Source of the DNA: Haliclona indistincta
Lineage: Eukaryota; Porifera; Demospongiae; Haplosclerida; Chalinidae
Direction: 5' to 3'
NCBI GenBank assembly: GCA_964017065.1
Contig: OZ024792.1
Span: 3,219,754 to 3,283,753, forward strand
DNA length: 64,000 bases
The notes under the pieces were generated by a model, which was not told where the DNA came from, did not search any database, and saw nothing but the letters and a program-made list of their open reading frames with translations. The translations under genes were made by a program, and so were the position numbers. Each line of letters begins with the position of its first letter. The first letter of the stretch is position 1. Of this stretch, positions 1-12,592 are shown in pieces.

Positions 1-1222
<1,222 letters not shown>

Positions 1223-1527
1223 TTTGTCCGAAGATAGTATAGTAGACGAGCAGGTGAGGTTGCGAATGGCGGCGAGAGAAAGTGACTTTGAGCGTAGGGT
1301 AGCCCGCAGTATACCAAAGCTCATGGTGCTTATCCGTGCACTATCGTTCACTTCCGGACTTTTTACAGTCAGCACTCAACAGCATCAGTAAACGGTAACA
1401 TCATGTAATCTTTGAGCAGTTGTCACTCAACAAAATATTACGTAACAAATATTAATAATCATGAGACTCATTAGAAGCTATACACATGACAGGTGATGCA
1501 ACAACATAGGGAAGATCATCAAACAGT

Positions 1528-4500
1528 TTACTGGATTTTGTTAACAGCATCTTGCAGTATGTTCATTTCATACTTGACATCATCACAGAGCCTTGAAATA
1601 GACGCCTTGCTGTCCATAACCTGCACACTCTGAGTGTAGGAATCATAGCGGAGAGCAAATGGTCGAGGAATGGTTTTAGACCATTCACTAGAAGTCAAAT
1701 GAGAAAAAAATAATAGCAACATAATTATAATACAGCTAGTAAGCTAACACTAGCTTCTCCTTGGCATCCCGAAAACTCTCAGCCAAGAAATAGACAGGCT
1801 GCATTTCAGTAATTGGATACTTTTGAAGACCAGTCTTGGATGGATCAAATGGTCTCACTTCAGGCTTATCAGACAAACAGTACTGTAGCTCTCCAAATGA
1901 GGAGAGCAGGCCAGCACCATAAGCCTTCACCTGACCATCTTGCTTGCATAGACCAAACTCAATCGTGAACCAGTACAACTAAAACAAAAATAAAACAGCT
2001 GAGACACCTAATAGCCAGAACAGTGTTACTCACAGTAGCCAATTGTTCAATGTAGTCATCAGGAGCACCCAGTGAGGCTAGTCCTACCTCCTGCACGCAT
2101 GTATAAAGGTGTCTATGTGGTCAGGTAAGGCTAACCTGAGAGAATTGTGCAAAACTTGGATTGCAAAACAGTGGTACATGGCCAAGCAACTCATGACAGA
2201 CATCACTGAAAAAAATTAACTAAGTTTATTTAATTCTTTTATTTTTCCTTACGGTTCTGGTGTGTACATAGGCTTTGAGCTATGGCGGATGTACTGAGTA
2301 GAATGAAATACTCGGAAGGCCAGTCCAGCTAGAAAGTCACGAGAAGAGAGTAGACCAGCTACTGGACGTAGCTGAAAGCCAGTACAGTCTAATAATGACA
2401 AAAAATTTGAAGGTTACCAGGAGGCGAGGCTAGGAGCTCATGCACTCCTGGTTATGTTGACATTAATACTATTATTGTTTTACAAGAAAAACACTTTTAG
2501 GACCACAATGCTTGGATTACCTAAATAGGTTCAAATTTAACTCATTGACAAAAGGATAACATAAGCTTGCCTATGGTTGAAGCTAAAGATTATGATGGGC
2601 ATGTTCTGTGTTCATGCCCTAAGAACTGCAAATAGCTAACCACTGTATTTGCCACCAATAAGAACAACAATGCACAAAACACACTTGAGTACAGTAACCA
2701 CAAACACAATTAATTCTGTCACTGGGCGTGAGCTAGCCTTGTCCTGTTCAGTCTCTCTCAGAACAAAATAAGTGAGAGGGGTGGAGCCTGGGGACAAGGC
2801 TAGGTGGGAGCTAGGTGTGATACTTGACAACTTGCAGTTATAGACACAGCTCTATAATCATGCCTCGGTGGGCAGAGCCACAAGGCATACAGTAGTTCTA
2901 TGAGACTAGGGATTGGTAACGACAGTGTGATATCAATAGCAATGCGTACAAACCTCGTGAAGCACTCTGTGTCCAATCGTAAGCTCTGATTTTGGGATTG
3001 ATTTTAGCCTTTACAACTTGTTGTTTGGAAAGTTCAAGGTGTTTCAAGAACATCCAGCCAGCTTTTTAGACACAATGCACTCCTTTCTAAGTGTTGGTAA
3101 AAGCTAAAAATTTGCGAGATCACTTTGAAAGAGCATTTGTGAGCAAATTTTCACTTTAACACTACATTTGCAACACATTGAGATACTGAAGCTTCTGATG
3201 GTTTACTTGGTAGCTTGTATGTCAACCAATGCCTGTTGTGCAAAGCAGTGTAGTCACTAAGGTAGCGAATTTAGCTGTTTTTAGTTGATCCACGGGAATC
3301 CCTTTTGTGCCAATACCAAACAACTGGGAGCCAAGACAGCCTTGCATTGTTCAATACAACTGAATAGGTAGTATGATCAATGCATTGTAGCGCTCAGTGT
3401 ACCAGCTTTCTCGTTCGTTTCAAGGCATAAATAAAGGCCTGTAAATCAAAAGGCCTGTAAATCACCCAAGCTTCTATCAGCTCACAAAAAAACATCTCTG
3501 ACATGTGCAGCCAGTTCGCACAGCATTTGCTGTGTGTGTAGGTGTCTCCTCTTATCTATAGTAGTGCTCATTATACATTACAGTGCTGATTTAGAGATTA
3601 CTGTCAGACACACTGTAGCATTATCAATTCTGTCAATGAACTAGCAAAAGTCACAAAATGTACATTGTGTACTCAGATTTATTTTCAGCAACTGGGATCA
3701 AATACATAAGCCAGTTGCATATACGACCTGAGGAATTACATTTGGATGATCTACAAAACTCTCACCTGCACTAGAAATGACTCAATGTGCAGTATACACA
3801 GCATGATGTGGTGTTGGGCCCAGCAGAATGCAGATCGATTGAAAAGCTGCTACTTGGTGCTCTCCTTTTACTCTAAGAATGCCTTATAATGCAAATAAAC
3901 TGCTCTCAGCTAACCAGCAGCCTTTCACAGATGTTTGACAAAAACAAGTTGGCCTCTTTGCACAGCTATTTTTTTTAAACCTCTAGCTTGCCTATTGTAT
4001 TCTACCACACACTATAATTGGGGCGAGCCTGAGCGAGCCCCACATTGATGGTGATGTGCGTCCCACGTCGCGGGGGATGTTTGTAGGTATATATCTGGCC
4101 GCGTGGTGCGTTTGTCCTCCCTATGTTCCCTAGAAGTCACGTGCGCGTACACATTGACCGCGCCCCATGATGTAATCCTCACGTGGCGCGATTCAAAACA
4201 AGACAACGCATTGGAGACGCCTGGATCGACTTCTACAAGGTAAGAGTACTGCCAGGAAGCGACAACGAGCAGCAGAGTCACCTGATCACAGAGCTCTACG
4301 ACTGGAGCGAAAACGGAAATACAAGAGCAGAGGGCTTATTGTTGTGCATATGTAGAAAATGGATTGTTCTTGAATTGTGCAGGACATAAATCAGCTCAGG
4401 CTCACCCCCAGTATTTTATAAATGTACTAGTAATTATTACCATTTCTGGCACTAATTAGCCACATCCTCTAGAGAATTTTTCACAACACAAAAACGCAAG

Positions 4501-5863
4501 AGCAAAAATTATGAGAAACAAATGCCTATTCTTCATTCCAAATGTGACAGCAGTGACCCTCCATTCGTATACACAACTTGCCTACATATTTTAACGAAAC
4601 TAAACACCGTATGCTTGCTTTCATAATAATTACAAACCAGTTTCAAAGACACTAAGGTCAATTGACTATTGATCTCTTCAATTACTATGTAACCTGACAC
4701 TTACCTTTGAGGAACCTAGATATATCTTCCAGCTGTGGGATATTGTCCTCTCTGGTATAGAGGAACATACAGTTACAGAGATGAAGAGAGGCAACATACC
4801 TGTAACCACAGTTCTCCATAAGAAGAGGAAAGACATGATTGTGTTCCTTGCAGGCATGAGTTGGGTACAGCTTGGTGAGCTCACGGAATATAGTTCCCCT
4901 ACATATGATAATGGTATCAAACCATAGTCACTCAGTATGAATAACTGGTTACCATGTTTCAGTCTCTTGTTTCGTATACTCTACTTGAGGGATGGGCTCG
5001 CCACTAGGAGGCATAGATAGATAATGGAAAATAAAAGCTGATATAAGAGCTCACTATTTGTAGTGAAATGCGATATCGGCGAAATATTTCCTCCTCTCTC
5101 TGTAGACAGCATCAGTGAAACCCTATAGATAATACTCATCATTGCTTGATATAGATTATGCTATTGGCTCACAGGATGGTCAGAATCCAACTCTGCTCCA
5201 TAGGTGAGAACCTGGTTAGCTACTCGATCAAGATCTCTTATGCGTCGAGGAAACCATGGTACTACAATAATATTATAAAGAAGTACACCTCCCATCACAT
5301 GAACTTTGGATTCTTTGAAAGGCTACATGGGCTACTGTTATAACTTTAGCTGCCTCTAGCAGTGCTCAAGGCTATAATATGAGCCAAGGAGCATAGAGCA
5401 GAAACAGCACAAACCTGAGTGCATTCCAATACGAATCATATTTGATTCCTCACTTTCGTTCTTCAGTGGAGCACGCGATTGTACAGTGATGTTGGTAACA
5501 TGCTCTTTTAATTTGGACATCAAGGTGTCCATCTTGTCTTCAGAACAATCACAGTCGACAAAGAAGTCATACTCTTTTCCAGGCTGAGTCTTAGATGGAC
5601 GAGACTCGATGTGGCTGAGATTTACTCCAAGATCCTATGATGGTGAAGGAAAAGATTAGTAATGGCGATGTAAAAACACGTGAGTCATAGAGCCGCTGCA
5701 TGTTGATCAGACACACCTCAAAAGGACGCAAGGCACGGGCTAGGGCGCCTTTCTGTTGCTTTAGAGAGAAGATCAGTGAAGTAGTTACAGAATCTCCATT
5801 GGTCGCGGCGTCTGGAATGTAAGCGCTGTCGTCTCGAATCTTCTTTGCTGGTGGAGGATCCAT
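1528..5863 (-). CDS. PAH: Phenylalanine-4-hydroxylase-like aromatic amino acid hydroxylase (copy A)
   Basis: Tetrahydrobiopterin- and iron-dependent hydroxylase of the PAH/TPH/TH family. Twelve exons on minus: 5717..5863, 5415..5634, 5173..5261, 5055..5122, 4953..5003, 4800..4898, 4705..4751, 2253..2388, 2136..2205, 2034..2090, 1749..1978, 1528..1687. They sum to 1374 nt, all phases close, giving 457 aa (human PAH is 452). The start MDPPPAKK precedes an ACT regulatory domain ending LSHIESRPS. The catalytic domain begins VPWFPRRI. Iron ligands are in HELLGH and FTIEFGL; the cofactor region reads [17 protein letters not shown]. The tail, [15 protein letters not shown] plus about 35 residues, could form the tetramerisation helix. 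Substrate (Phe versus Trp or Tyr) cannot be fixed by eye, but overall similarity is highest to PAH. Intron 7 is 2.3 kb and holds a mobile element. Confidence 0.95.
2389..4018. other. Intronic sequence without recognised features
   Basis: Left part of the large PAH intron. It has no coherent ORF, simple repeat or RNA gene that I can support. Its length compared with other introns of this gene (about 50 nt) suggests old inserted DNA. Confidence 0.5.
4019..4410. mobile_element. 392-bp terminal-inverted-repeat element in PAH intron
   Basis: The left end reads TGGGGCGAGCCTGAGC and the right end, reverse-complemented, reads TGGGGGTGAGCCTGAGC, so the termini are inverted repeats of about 17 bp. The body is GC- and CpG-richer than the surrounding intron and has no transposase-like ORF, so it is a MITE-like non-autonomous element. 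A target-site duplication is not obvious. It lies in the largest intron of the PAH-like gene. Confidence 0.7.
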
Positions 5864-5996
5864 AACGTATAACGACAACGTCAACAACCGACCGTCAACA
5901 ACAGCCACACCCAATCTAATTAGCGAAAATTAAACCCGCGGGCGGGGTCAGTATCACCATTATTACAGTAATGTTGAATGAGTAATAAAAAATGTA

Positions 5997-7385
5997 TCAT
6001 TCTAAAATGAAACTCTGAGAATTTTTGTCAAATGATGCATTGAAGTTTTTAGGAATAGACTTCGCAAATTCACTGCAAAAAAGATGGGTATAGTGAAACA
6101 ATGTATGAGAATGCAATAGTAATAGATGCTTCTGGTGCATTCGTCACTGAATTATGAATGAACAGTTACACCCATGCTACGCCCATTGTGAGGGCTGAAA
6201 TAGGTGGGGCCACCTGTGTTAAGATGGCACTGCACCGTTTAATGCTAGCCATGCTATCTCGATACCGCTAGAATTGTTGCAGACTGCTTACCAGTTCAAG
6301 ACAGCCCGTATTCTTTCGAGAACAAACCACAGATTTAACGACAGCTTGGCAAACTTGGTTACAGGCGAGTTCGACGATACAGTGGAACCCCTCTTAGAGG
6401 ACACCCCTCCTCCCTCTATAATGAACACTTACTAAATCCCACATAATGTATAATAACCCCTGACCAGAGGACACTCTCTCTACAATGGACATTTTTTCGA
6501 AGTGGCTGGTACTGTCATATGCACAGCAACTAGTTGCAATCGTATATTTTACGCACTTCCGCCCTCACAATGGGGGTGTAGCTGCTCATTAATAATTCAG
6601 TGACGATTGCACCAAAAGCATCTATAGTATGAGCATACATCATTTCCTGCTTGACATCTTCAAGACTGCTAGCAACAAATAACAATGGCTGTAGTCCCTC
6701 CTCAGGGTACTGCTGAATGACTGCATCAGAACATGTGAAGGGTCTTTTCTCTGGTTTGTCTGTCAAACATGACTATGTCAAGACAGAATTGATAACAGTG
6801 ATCACAAAATGTATTCTGTTTACCTCAATTTCCTTGCAACTGGAGAGCAGTCCTGCTCCATAAGCCTTTGGCTGGCCGTCTTCAGCTACCAAGCCAAATT
6901 CAACAGTAAACCAATACAGCTGAAATACCATAAACAACTGGGGCTCAAAACAAGGACATTTACAATAATTATTATACTATTATAACAGTAAATTTGGCAG
7001 AAAATTTTCAAGCTTTCTCTAAATTACTTTCCACAAAATTTAAAATTACTCTGTATTATAAATATGCGAACCAGGTGCTGGGCGCCTTAATTTTTATACA
7101 TGCACATGAGAATAGCAATACCACAAGAGAATAACACTACACTCACAGTAGACAACTTTTTAATCCATTCATCACTGGCTCCCAAAGATGCAATTCCAAT
7201 TTGCTAAAAACACAACAAAATGTGTATACCATGAGATCAGTGGATTTCACTTACTTGAGAAAAATCAGCAAAGCTAGGATCAAGAAATAGTGGAACATGT
7301 CCTAACAGTTCATGTACAACATCTCTACAAGAGAGAGAGAAAGTGTGTGTGTGTGTGTGTGCGTGTGTGTGCGTGTGTGTGCGTG

Positions 7386-7417
<32 letters not shown>

Positions 7418-8823
7418 CAACATACGGTTCAGGTGTATAATATGGCTGTGAGTGGTGACGTATATATTGGGTACAAGGAAAGAAACGAAAAGCAAGAATG
7501 TTGAGAAAATTTCGTGAAGAAATCCATCCTGCAACAGGGCACAAACGAAAGCCTGTCTGAGCTATCAGAAAAAAGAGACAATAAAAGCAATACGAAAACT
7601 GATAACCTCACAATTCAAATAACGTGACACATCTTCAAGTTGTGGAATGCGTTCCTTGCTGTATTCAAGAAAGCGGATGCATGACATTCACTAAAAAACG
7701 TGGTACCTGTAACCACAGTGCTGTTCTAACAATCTCAATCCTCTGTTGTGCTCCTTGCAAGCGTGAGTGGGATAAAAATTTGATTGATGAGTGTATATTG
7801 CATTCCTAAACAAAAGAGATGAACAGAAGTCAACACTGGAACATTATTGTGGTGTGGTGAACATGTAGCGCCTCACAAGTGTGATCTGAATTATGCGTTT
7901 TTAGACTATCACTAACCATGTTCCAATTTCATTTTCATTATACTCGATGCGAGGAATCTGATCTCCACTAACAAGAACATTATGAATTAATCAACAAAAT
8001 TGTGTTCTCACATTCTATGACTGCTGACCACTTCAGCAATAGCGGCACGTTTCTTCCAGTATTTCTCATCTGTAAATCCCTAAAAAAGTTTAGTTCAGCC
8101 TTCTCAAGCAGCAAAAAATTACTGTTTATAGACAACCATGAACGTAATTATTGTAGCAACTAAAATCCCTGCGATACTTACAGGGTGTTCAGGATATGGC
8201 TCGATACCATACTTGTGGACAGCTGTAACACACTTTGCAAGATCACTGACAGTTTTTGGAAACCATGGTGCCTCTGTGAAGATCAACAAAGAGAATAACT
8301 AGACAATTGAGTAATGCATCAAAGAGCTTTGGTTAGTCTGAACTGGTTTACAGGTTTCTAATGTCAACATGATAACCAGGAAACCAATGGCATCACTCCA
8401 TAACATCAATAACATCAAACTTAGTAATTTCTTCCTCATACCTTGCTGATTAGAAGGTAATACTTGAACAGTTGTACAACATTCCCAGATAGATTCGGCA
8501 ATACAATTGAGGCACTGCTTACTGCCGCACTCAAGAATGACAATGTACTCGAGTTGATAGTCTTCTGCTGTACTATCAGTTATTTTATCAGTAGTTGTAA
8601 GTCTCGACTCAATATGCTTCATGTGCACTGCTGCATCAAAATTCTGTAAACAAATCCAAATTGCACAATAAGTTATCACAAATAATATTTTCATGGTAAT
8701 GGCAGAAGTAATTTCGGTCATAAAACTCTGTCTGTTCACCTCGAATTGTTTTAGCACCTGCTGTAGTCCAGACACTCCTCGGGTCTTCGGTGTAAACGCT
8801 AGAGTACTCACAAACTTCGCCAT
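5997..8823 (-). CDS. Diverged aromatic amino acid hydroxylase (copy B), C-terminally shortened
   Basis: Second member of the PAH/TPH/TH family, 133 bp upstream of copy A on the same strand. Thirteen exons on minus: 8740..8823, 8442..8643, 8182..8273, 8012..8079, 7917..7967, 7707..7805, 7607..7658, 7426..7556, 7255..7324, 7147..7203, 6824..6919, 6639..6772, 5997..6072. Sum 1212 nt, 403 aa, all phases close. The start is [16 protein letters not shown]. An ACT-like region ends MKHIESR; the catalytic region begins [17 protein letters not shown] and FTVEFGL keep the iron ligands. The last exon ([14 protein letters not shown], ending FILE) matches the start of copy A's final exon, then stops, so the C-terminal oligomerisation helix is missing. 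Intron positions match copy A, supporting tandem duplication. If the last intron is retained, the frame runs into a mobile element and stops at 6530. Confidence 0.9.
6123..6626. mobile_element. Inverted-repeat (MITE-like) element in last intron of hydroxylase copy B
   Basis: The left arm (about 6123-6193) and right arm (about 6571-6626) are reverse complements with small indels: both contain GATGCTT, CGTCACTGAATTAT and CCCATTGTGAGGGC. Possible TA dinucleotides flank GATGC...GCATC, which would fit a Tc1/mariner-type target duplication. The interior carries a degenerate GAACCCCTCT / AGAGGACAC repeat. No transposase ORF is visible. Read on minus, the right arm supplies the alternative C-terminus seen if the intron is not spliced. 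Confidence 0.75.
7342..7417. repeat. (TG)n microsatellite
   Basis: A run of TG dinucleotides with GCG interruptions lies inside the short intron of hydroxylase copy B between 7324 and 7426. The ORFs through it (poly-HT) are artefacts. Confidence 0.95.
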
Positions 8824-8896
8824 TTTATTTGGCAAGGAAATTTTAATAACGAGTAAGGGAGGGAAATAATAACGAGAAGGGAGGGGCTGCTTTAGC
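8824..8896. promoter_or_regulatory. Divergent promoter, hydroxylase B / HINT
   Basis: Only 73 bp separate the start codon of hydroxylase copy B (minus) from that of HINT (plus). Both 5' UTRs and any core promoter must lie here or overlap the first coding exons. No TATA box is evident; the interval is purine-rich (GGGAGGGAAATAATAACG). Shared regulation is inferred from geometry alone. Confidence 0.6.
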
Positions 8897-9751
<855 letters not shown>

Positions 9752-10640
9752 AACAAGAATTTTCATTGTTACATACATGAAAAAAGTCTTGCATCAGTAC
9801 GTTATAAGTAAATGACGTAAGAATTTCAGCTGTTACGTCACGCCCATAAAAGGGAAGATCCCTTACCGCGATGATGGTGTGTAGCAATCTTTTTTTCCGT
9901 TCAGCAAAGGAGGAAAGTTGTGTCTGTCTTGCTGACTCACGATCATGATTTCTCGGCACTTCTACACGCGTTGATTGAACCCACCGAGTGCAGAGAGGTA
10001 AGCTTTGTTAGTGTCTAGTGATAGAGAAAACGTGTATTATAATAGATTCAGTCACGAGCTAGGTCTTTGTCGTATGCGTATATGTACATAGTGGCCAAAC
10101 TAGTTATCGTGGATCCCTTATGTCTGGGCTACTATCATGTTGTCTATGGCTCTGCCCTGCTCAAGTCAGTGTGAACTAGATCATGTGTATATGCCACTTA
10201 CCACATGTCCTTGAAGTACGTGTGTAGAACTGTGTATGATTGTAACTGCATGACTGTTGGAATGTATTTAGAAACTAAGCTATGAATTTCTGAAATTCAG
10301 AAACTATATACTAAGTTAAGATTTGCTTGTAATGTTCAGTGGACATTCCAACACAGCACTAATGAGGGACTGACCCGGCTAGACCGTTAGTACAGCAACA
10401 CATTGTGTATTGTCACTATGGATATGTATCATAGTTATAGTGGTTCATTCAGAATTCATTTCAGTTGGTTTAGAGTAACATAAAACAAAATTGATTCTAA
10501 ATAATCTCTAAACCAATGTCCATATTGTCATGTGTTCCATTCTTGGTAAAGAGCATGAACTAGTGTCTCCAAGGGGTAGGCTTCATTCTTGGTGTAACTC
10601 AATAGTGAATTAACTGTTTTCTCTTTGTAGAGTTCACATC
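9752..10640. other. HINT 3' flank and presumed kinase 5' UTR with intron
   Basis: No coding sequence supported. A strong donor (GAG|GTAAGC) at 9997/9998 and an acceptor (CTCTTTGTAG) ending at 10630 suggest a 5' UTR intron of the kinase gene. Transcription would then start near 9850-9990. Confidence 0.45.
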
Positions 10641-12401
10641 ATGGCCAGAAATTCACTTTCTTCGGAAGCATCAGTCAATAACTGTGAGTCAATCTCAGAG
10701 CAGTCTTTCCAGGTACCAAAATCTTGGTTTATATCTGAAGTAGATCAATTCCCAAATGAAGTACTTGGAAGAGGTTCCTTTGGTACAGTATGTAAAGGAG
10801 ATTGGCTTGGCAGTAAAGTGGCTATCAAGACGCTTCATCGTGTCTTTTTTGAAACCACTATTTCGGAAACTCAAAGGAATGCTGTGTTAAGGACATTCGG
10901 TAGAGAGCTAAATATTCTCTTTCAATTAAAGCACCCTAACATTGTCACATTTTATGGTGTTTATGACACTGAAGGCCAAGGCACATTAACACTTGGGCCG
11001 GGCACTTGCCTTGTACAGGAACTTCTATACTGCTCTCTAAGTGTGAGAAACCGAGCTGAGCCTCGATTAGACTTGAGACAGGTTGTAGATATTTCGTTGG
11101 GAATAGTTAGTGGACTTCGGTATCTTCATGAACGATCAGAACCAATTGTTCATCGTGATCTAGCCAGCAAAAATATTTTACTCAGTCAGTATGGAATTCC
11201 AAAAATATCAGACCTTGGAGTAGCTAAGGTGTTGAGCTCAGCACAAAATTTCACTCAACACAGTCGTCAGCCTGGCACTGATCTTTACATGCCACCGGAA
11301 GTGAAGATAGAAGGTGTAGGATACAACTATCTTGTAGACGTGTACTCATTTGGAGTAATTCTTATGGAGATATCTATTGGTCGTGATCCATCAGCTACTG
11401 AAGCATTCAGAATGTCACATTCTGCTGGATCAGGTTTGCATGTTGTTCCTGAAACAGAGCGAAGAAGAAGTGATCTTATTCTGCTTGAGAATACTTCGAT
11501 AAAGTCACTTGTCTTATGTTGCTTGGCAAGAAGAGATGATCGTCCTGCAGCAAAAAGTGTCTATCTACAGTTGAAGAAAATCCAAAGATTGAATGAGTAC
11601 ACCAATCTGCCTGTCATTCCTGTGATTGTAACCACTCCTTCCTATTCTTCAACACCAGACACTTCTAGACTGGAACACCAAGTAAGATCCTTGAGGACAG
11701 AAAATGCCCGCATCCAGATGCAGCTTCAACGTCTCACTTCCTTTCCCCTGAGCCATCATCATCATGATGCAGAGTATTTACAACAGCGACAGCTAAGATC
11801 TACTTCAGACCAGCTATGCAACACCAGCTTCCCTTTAGTAGAAAGAGAAAAGGTGAAGTTTTACGAAGCTACATTGCGCAGCAAAGATGTTGAAGTGCAC
11901 GGCTTACGTCAAAAATTACTTTCCCTTGAGCAGCAATTAAGTAAAACATCATTGTCTTCACCATCATTACCAAATGGATCTTCCTCATCCAGTGAATACC
12001 CTCCTGCTCCTCGAGGCTATTTGGCTCGTGGGGTTCTTCCTGAAGAAAATCCAGCCACCTATCAGTCATCCACCTACCAGCAACCCTTTATGACTCTGTC
12101 CTCTAGCAGTTCTCTCTCCTCTTCTCTAAGCAGTGATACAGACATGAAGCAGATGAAACGCCAGTTAGAAAAATACAAGACACTCAGTGTGGAATTGGAC
12201 CTGAAATTGAAAGATGCAAAACTGGAACTGTCTCAATATGCAACAAGACAAACCAGCACTGACATGCAGGCAAGGTTTGAAGTAGACGCTCTACAAGCAG
12301 AAAATCGTATGCTTCGCTCTGAACTGGATAGAGCAGTGCGGGACAACACTCGTCTACAACATGAATCAACGTTCAGCTGCAGACAAACCAACATGTATTA
12401 A
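10641..12401 (+). CDS. Protein kinase with C-terminal coiled coil, uninterrupted CDS
   Basis: A 586-aa open frame. The kinase domain spans about residues 35-320: P-loop GRGSFGTV, VAIK lysine, FGREL alpha-C glutamate, catalytic loop HRDLASKNILL, DLG in place of DFG, and PPE in place of APE. The HRDLAxxN loop resembles tyrosine kinases, while the overall look is tyrosine-kinase-like/RIPK-like, so specificity is uncertain. Residues about 345-370 and 490-580 are heptad-rich (LEHQVRSLRTENARIQ, LQAENRMLRSELDRA) and probably coiled coil, separated by Ser-rich linkers. A non-coding first exon ending near 9997 (GAG|GTAAGC) may join an acceptor at 10630 just before the ATG; this is inference. The 3' end converges on the next gene, 191 bp away. 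I do not recognise a specific orthologue. Confidence 0.9.
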   Translation: MARNSLSSEASVNNCESISEQSFQVPKSWFISEVDQFPNEVLGRGSFGTVCKGDWLGSKVAIKTLHRVFFETTISETQRNAVLRTFGRELNILFQLKHPNIVTFYGVYDTEGQGTLTLGPGTCLVQELLYCSLSVRNRAEPRLDLRQVVDISLGIVSGLRYLHERSEPIVHRDLASKNILLSQYGIPKISDLGVAKVLSSAQNFTQHSRQPGTDLYMPPEVKIEGVGYNYLVDVYSFGVILMEISIGRDPSATEAFRMSHSAGSGLHVVPETERRRSDLILLENTSIKSLVLCCLARRDDRPAAKSVYLQLKKIQRLNEYTNLPVIPVIVTTPSYSSTPDTSRLEHQVRSLRTENARIQMQLQRLTSFPLSHHHHDAEYLQQRQLRSTSDQLCNTSFPLVEREKVKFYEATLRSKDVEVHGLRQKLLSLEQQLSKTSLSSPSLPNGSSSSSEYPPAPRGYLARGVLPEENPATYQSSTYQQPFMTLSSSSSLSSSLSSDTDMKQMKRQLEKYKTLSVELDLKLKDAKLELSQYATRQTSTDMQARFEVDALQAENRMLRSELDRAVRDNTRLQHESTFSCRQTNMY

Positions 12402-12592
12402 TATCTTTGTGTATAGTTTTTTGTTATAGTTTTGTTTATTTTTCTCTTCTATTGTTCTCTCCAGTCTATGGTTATTTTAAATCACACAAAATATTACATG
12501 TTGATAAACAAACTTTCCTCACTTATGAGAAAATTCCAAGACAGCAATCATGTATACATAAATTACAAGAATTCTTTTTGATTCTATACACA

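Noticed and set aside
6530..6772. Ending hydroxylase copy B at the stop codon at 6530
   Set aside because: A GTATGC donor at 6638 with the same phase as copy A, plus a homologous last exon at 5997-6072, fits the family better; the 6530 end reads into a mobile element. Retained only as a possible unspliced isoform.
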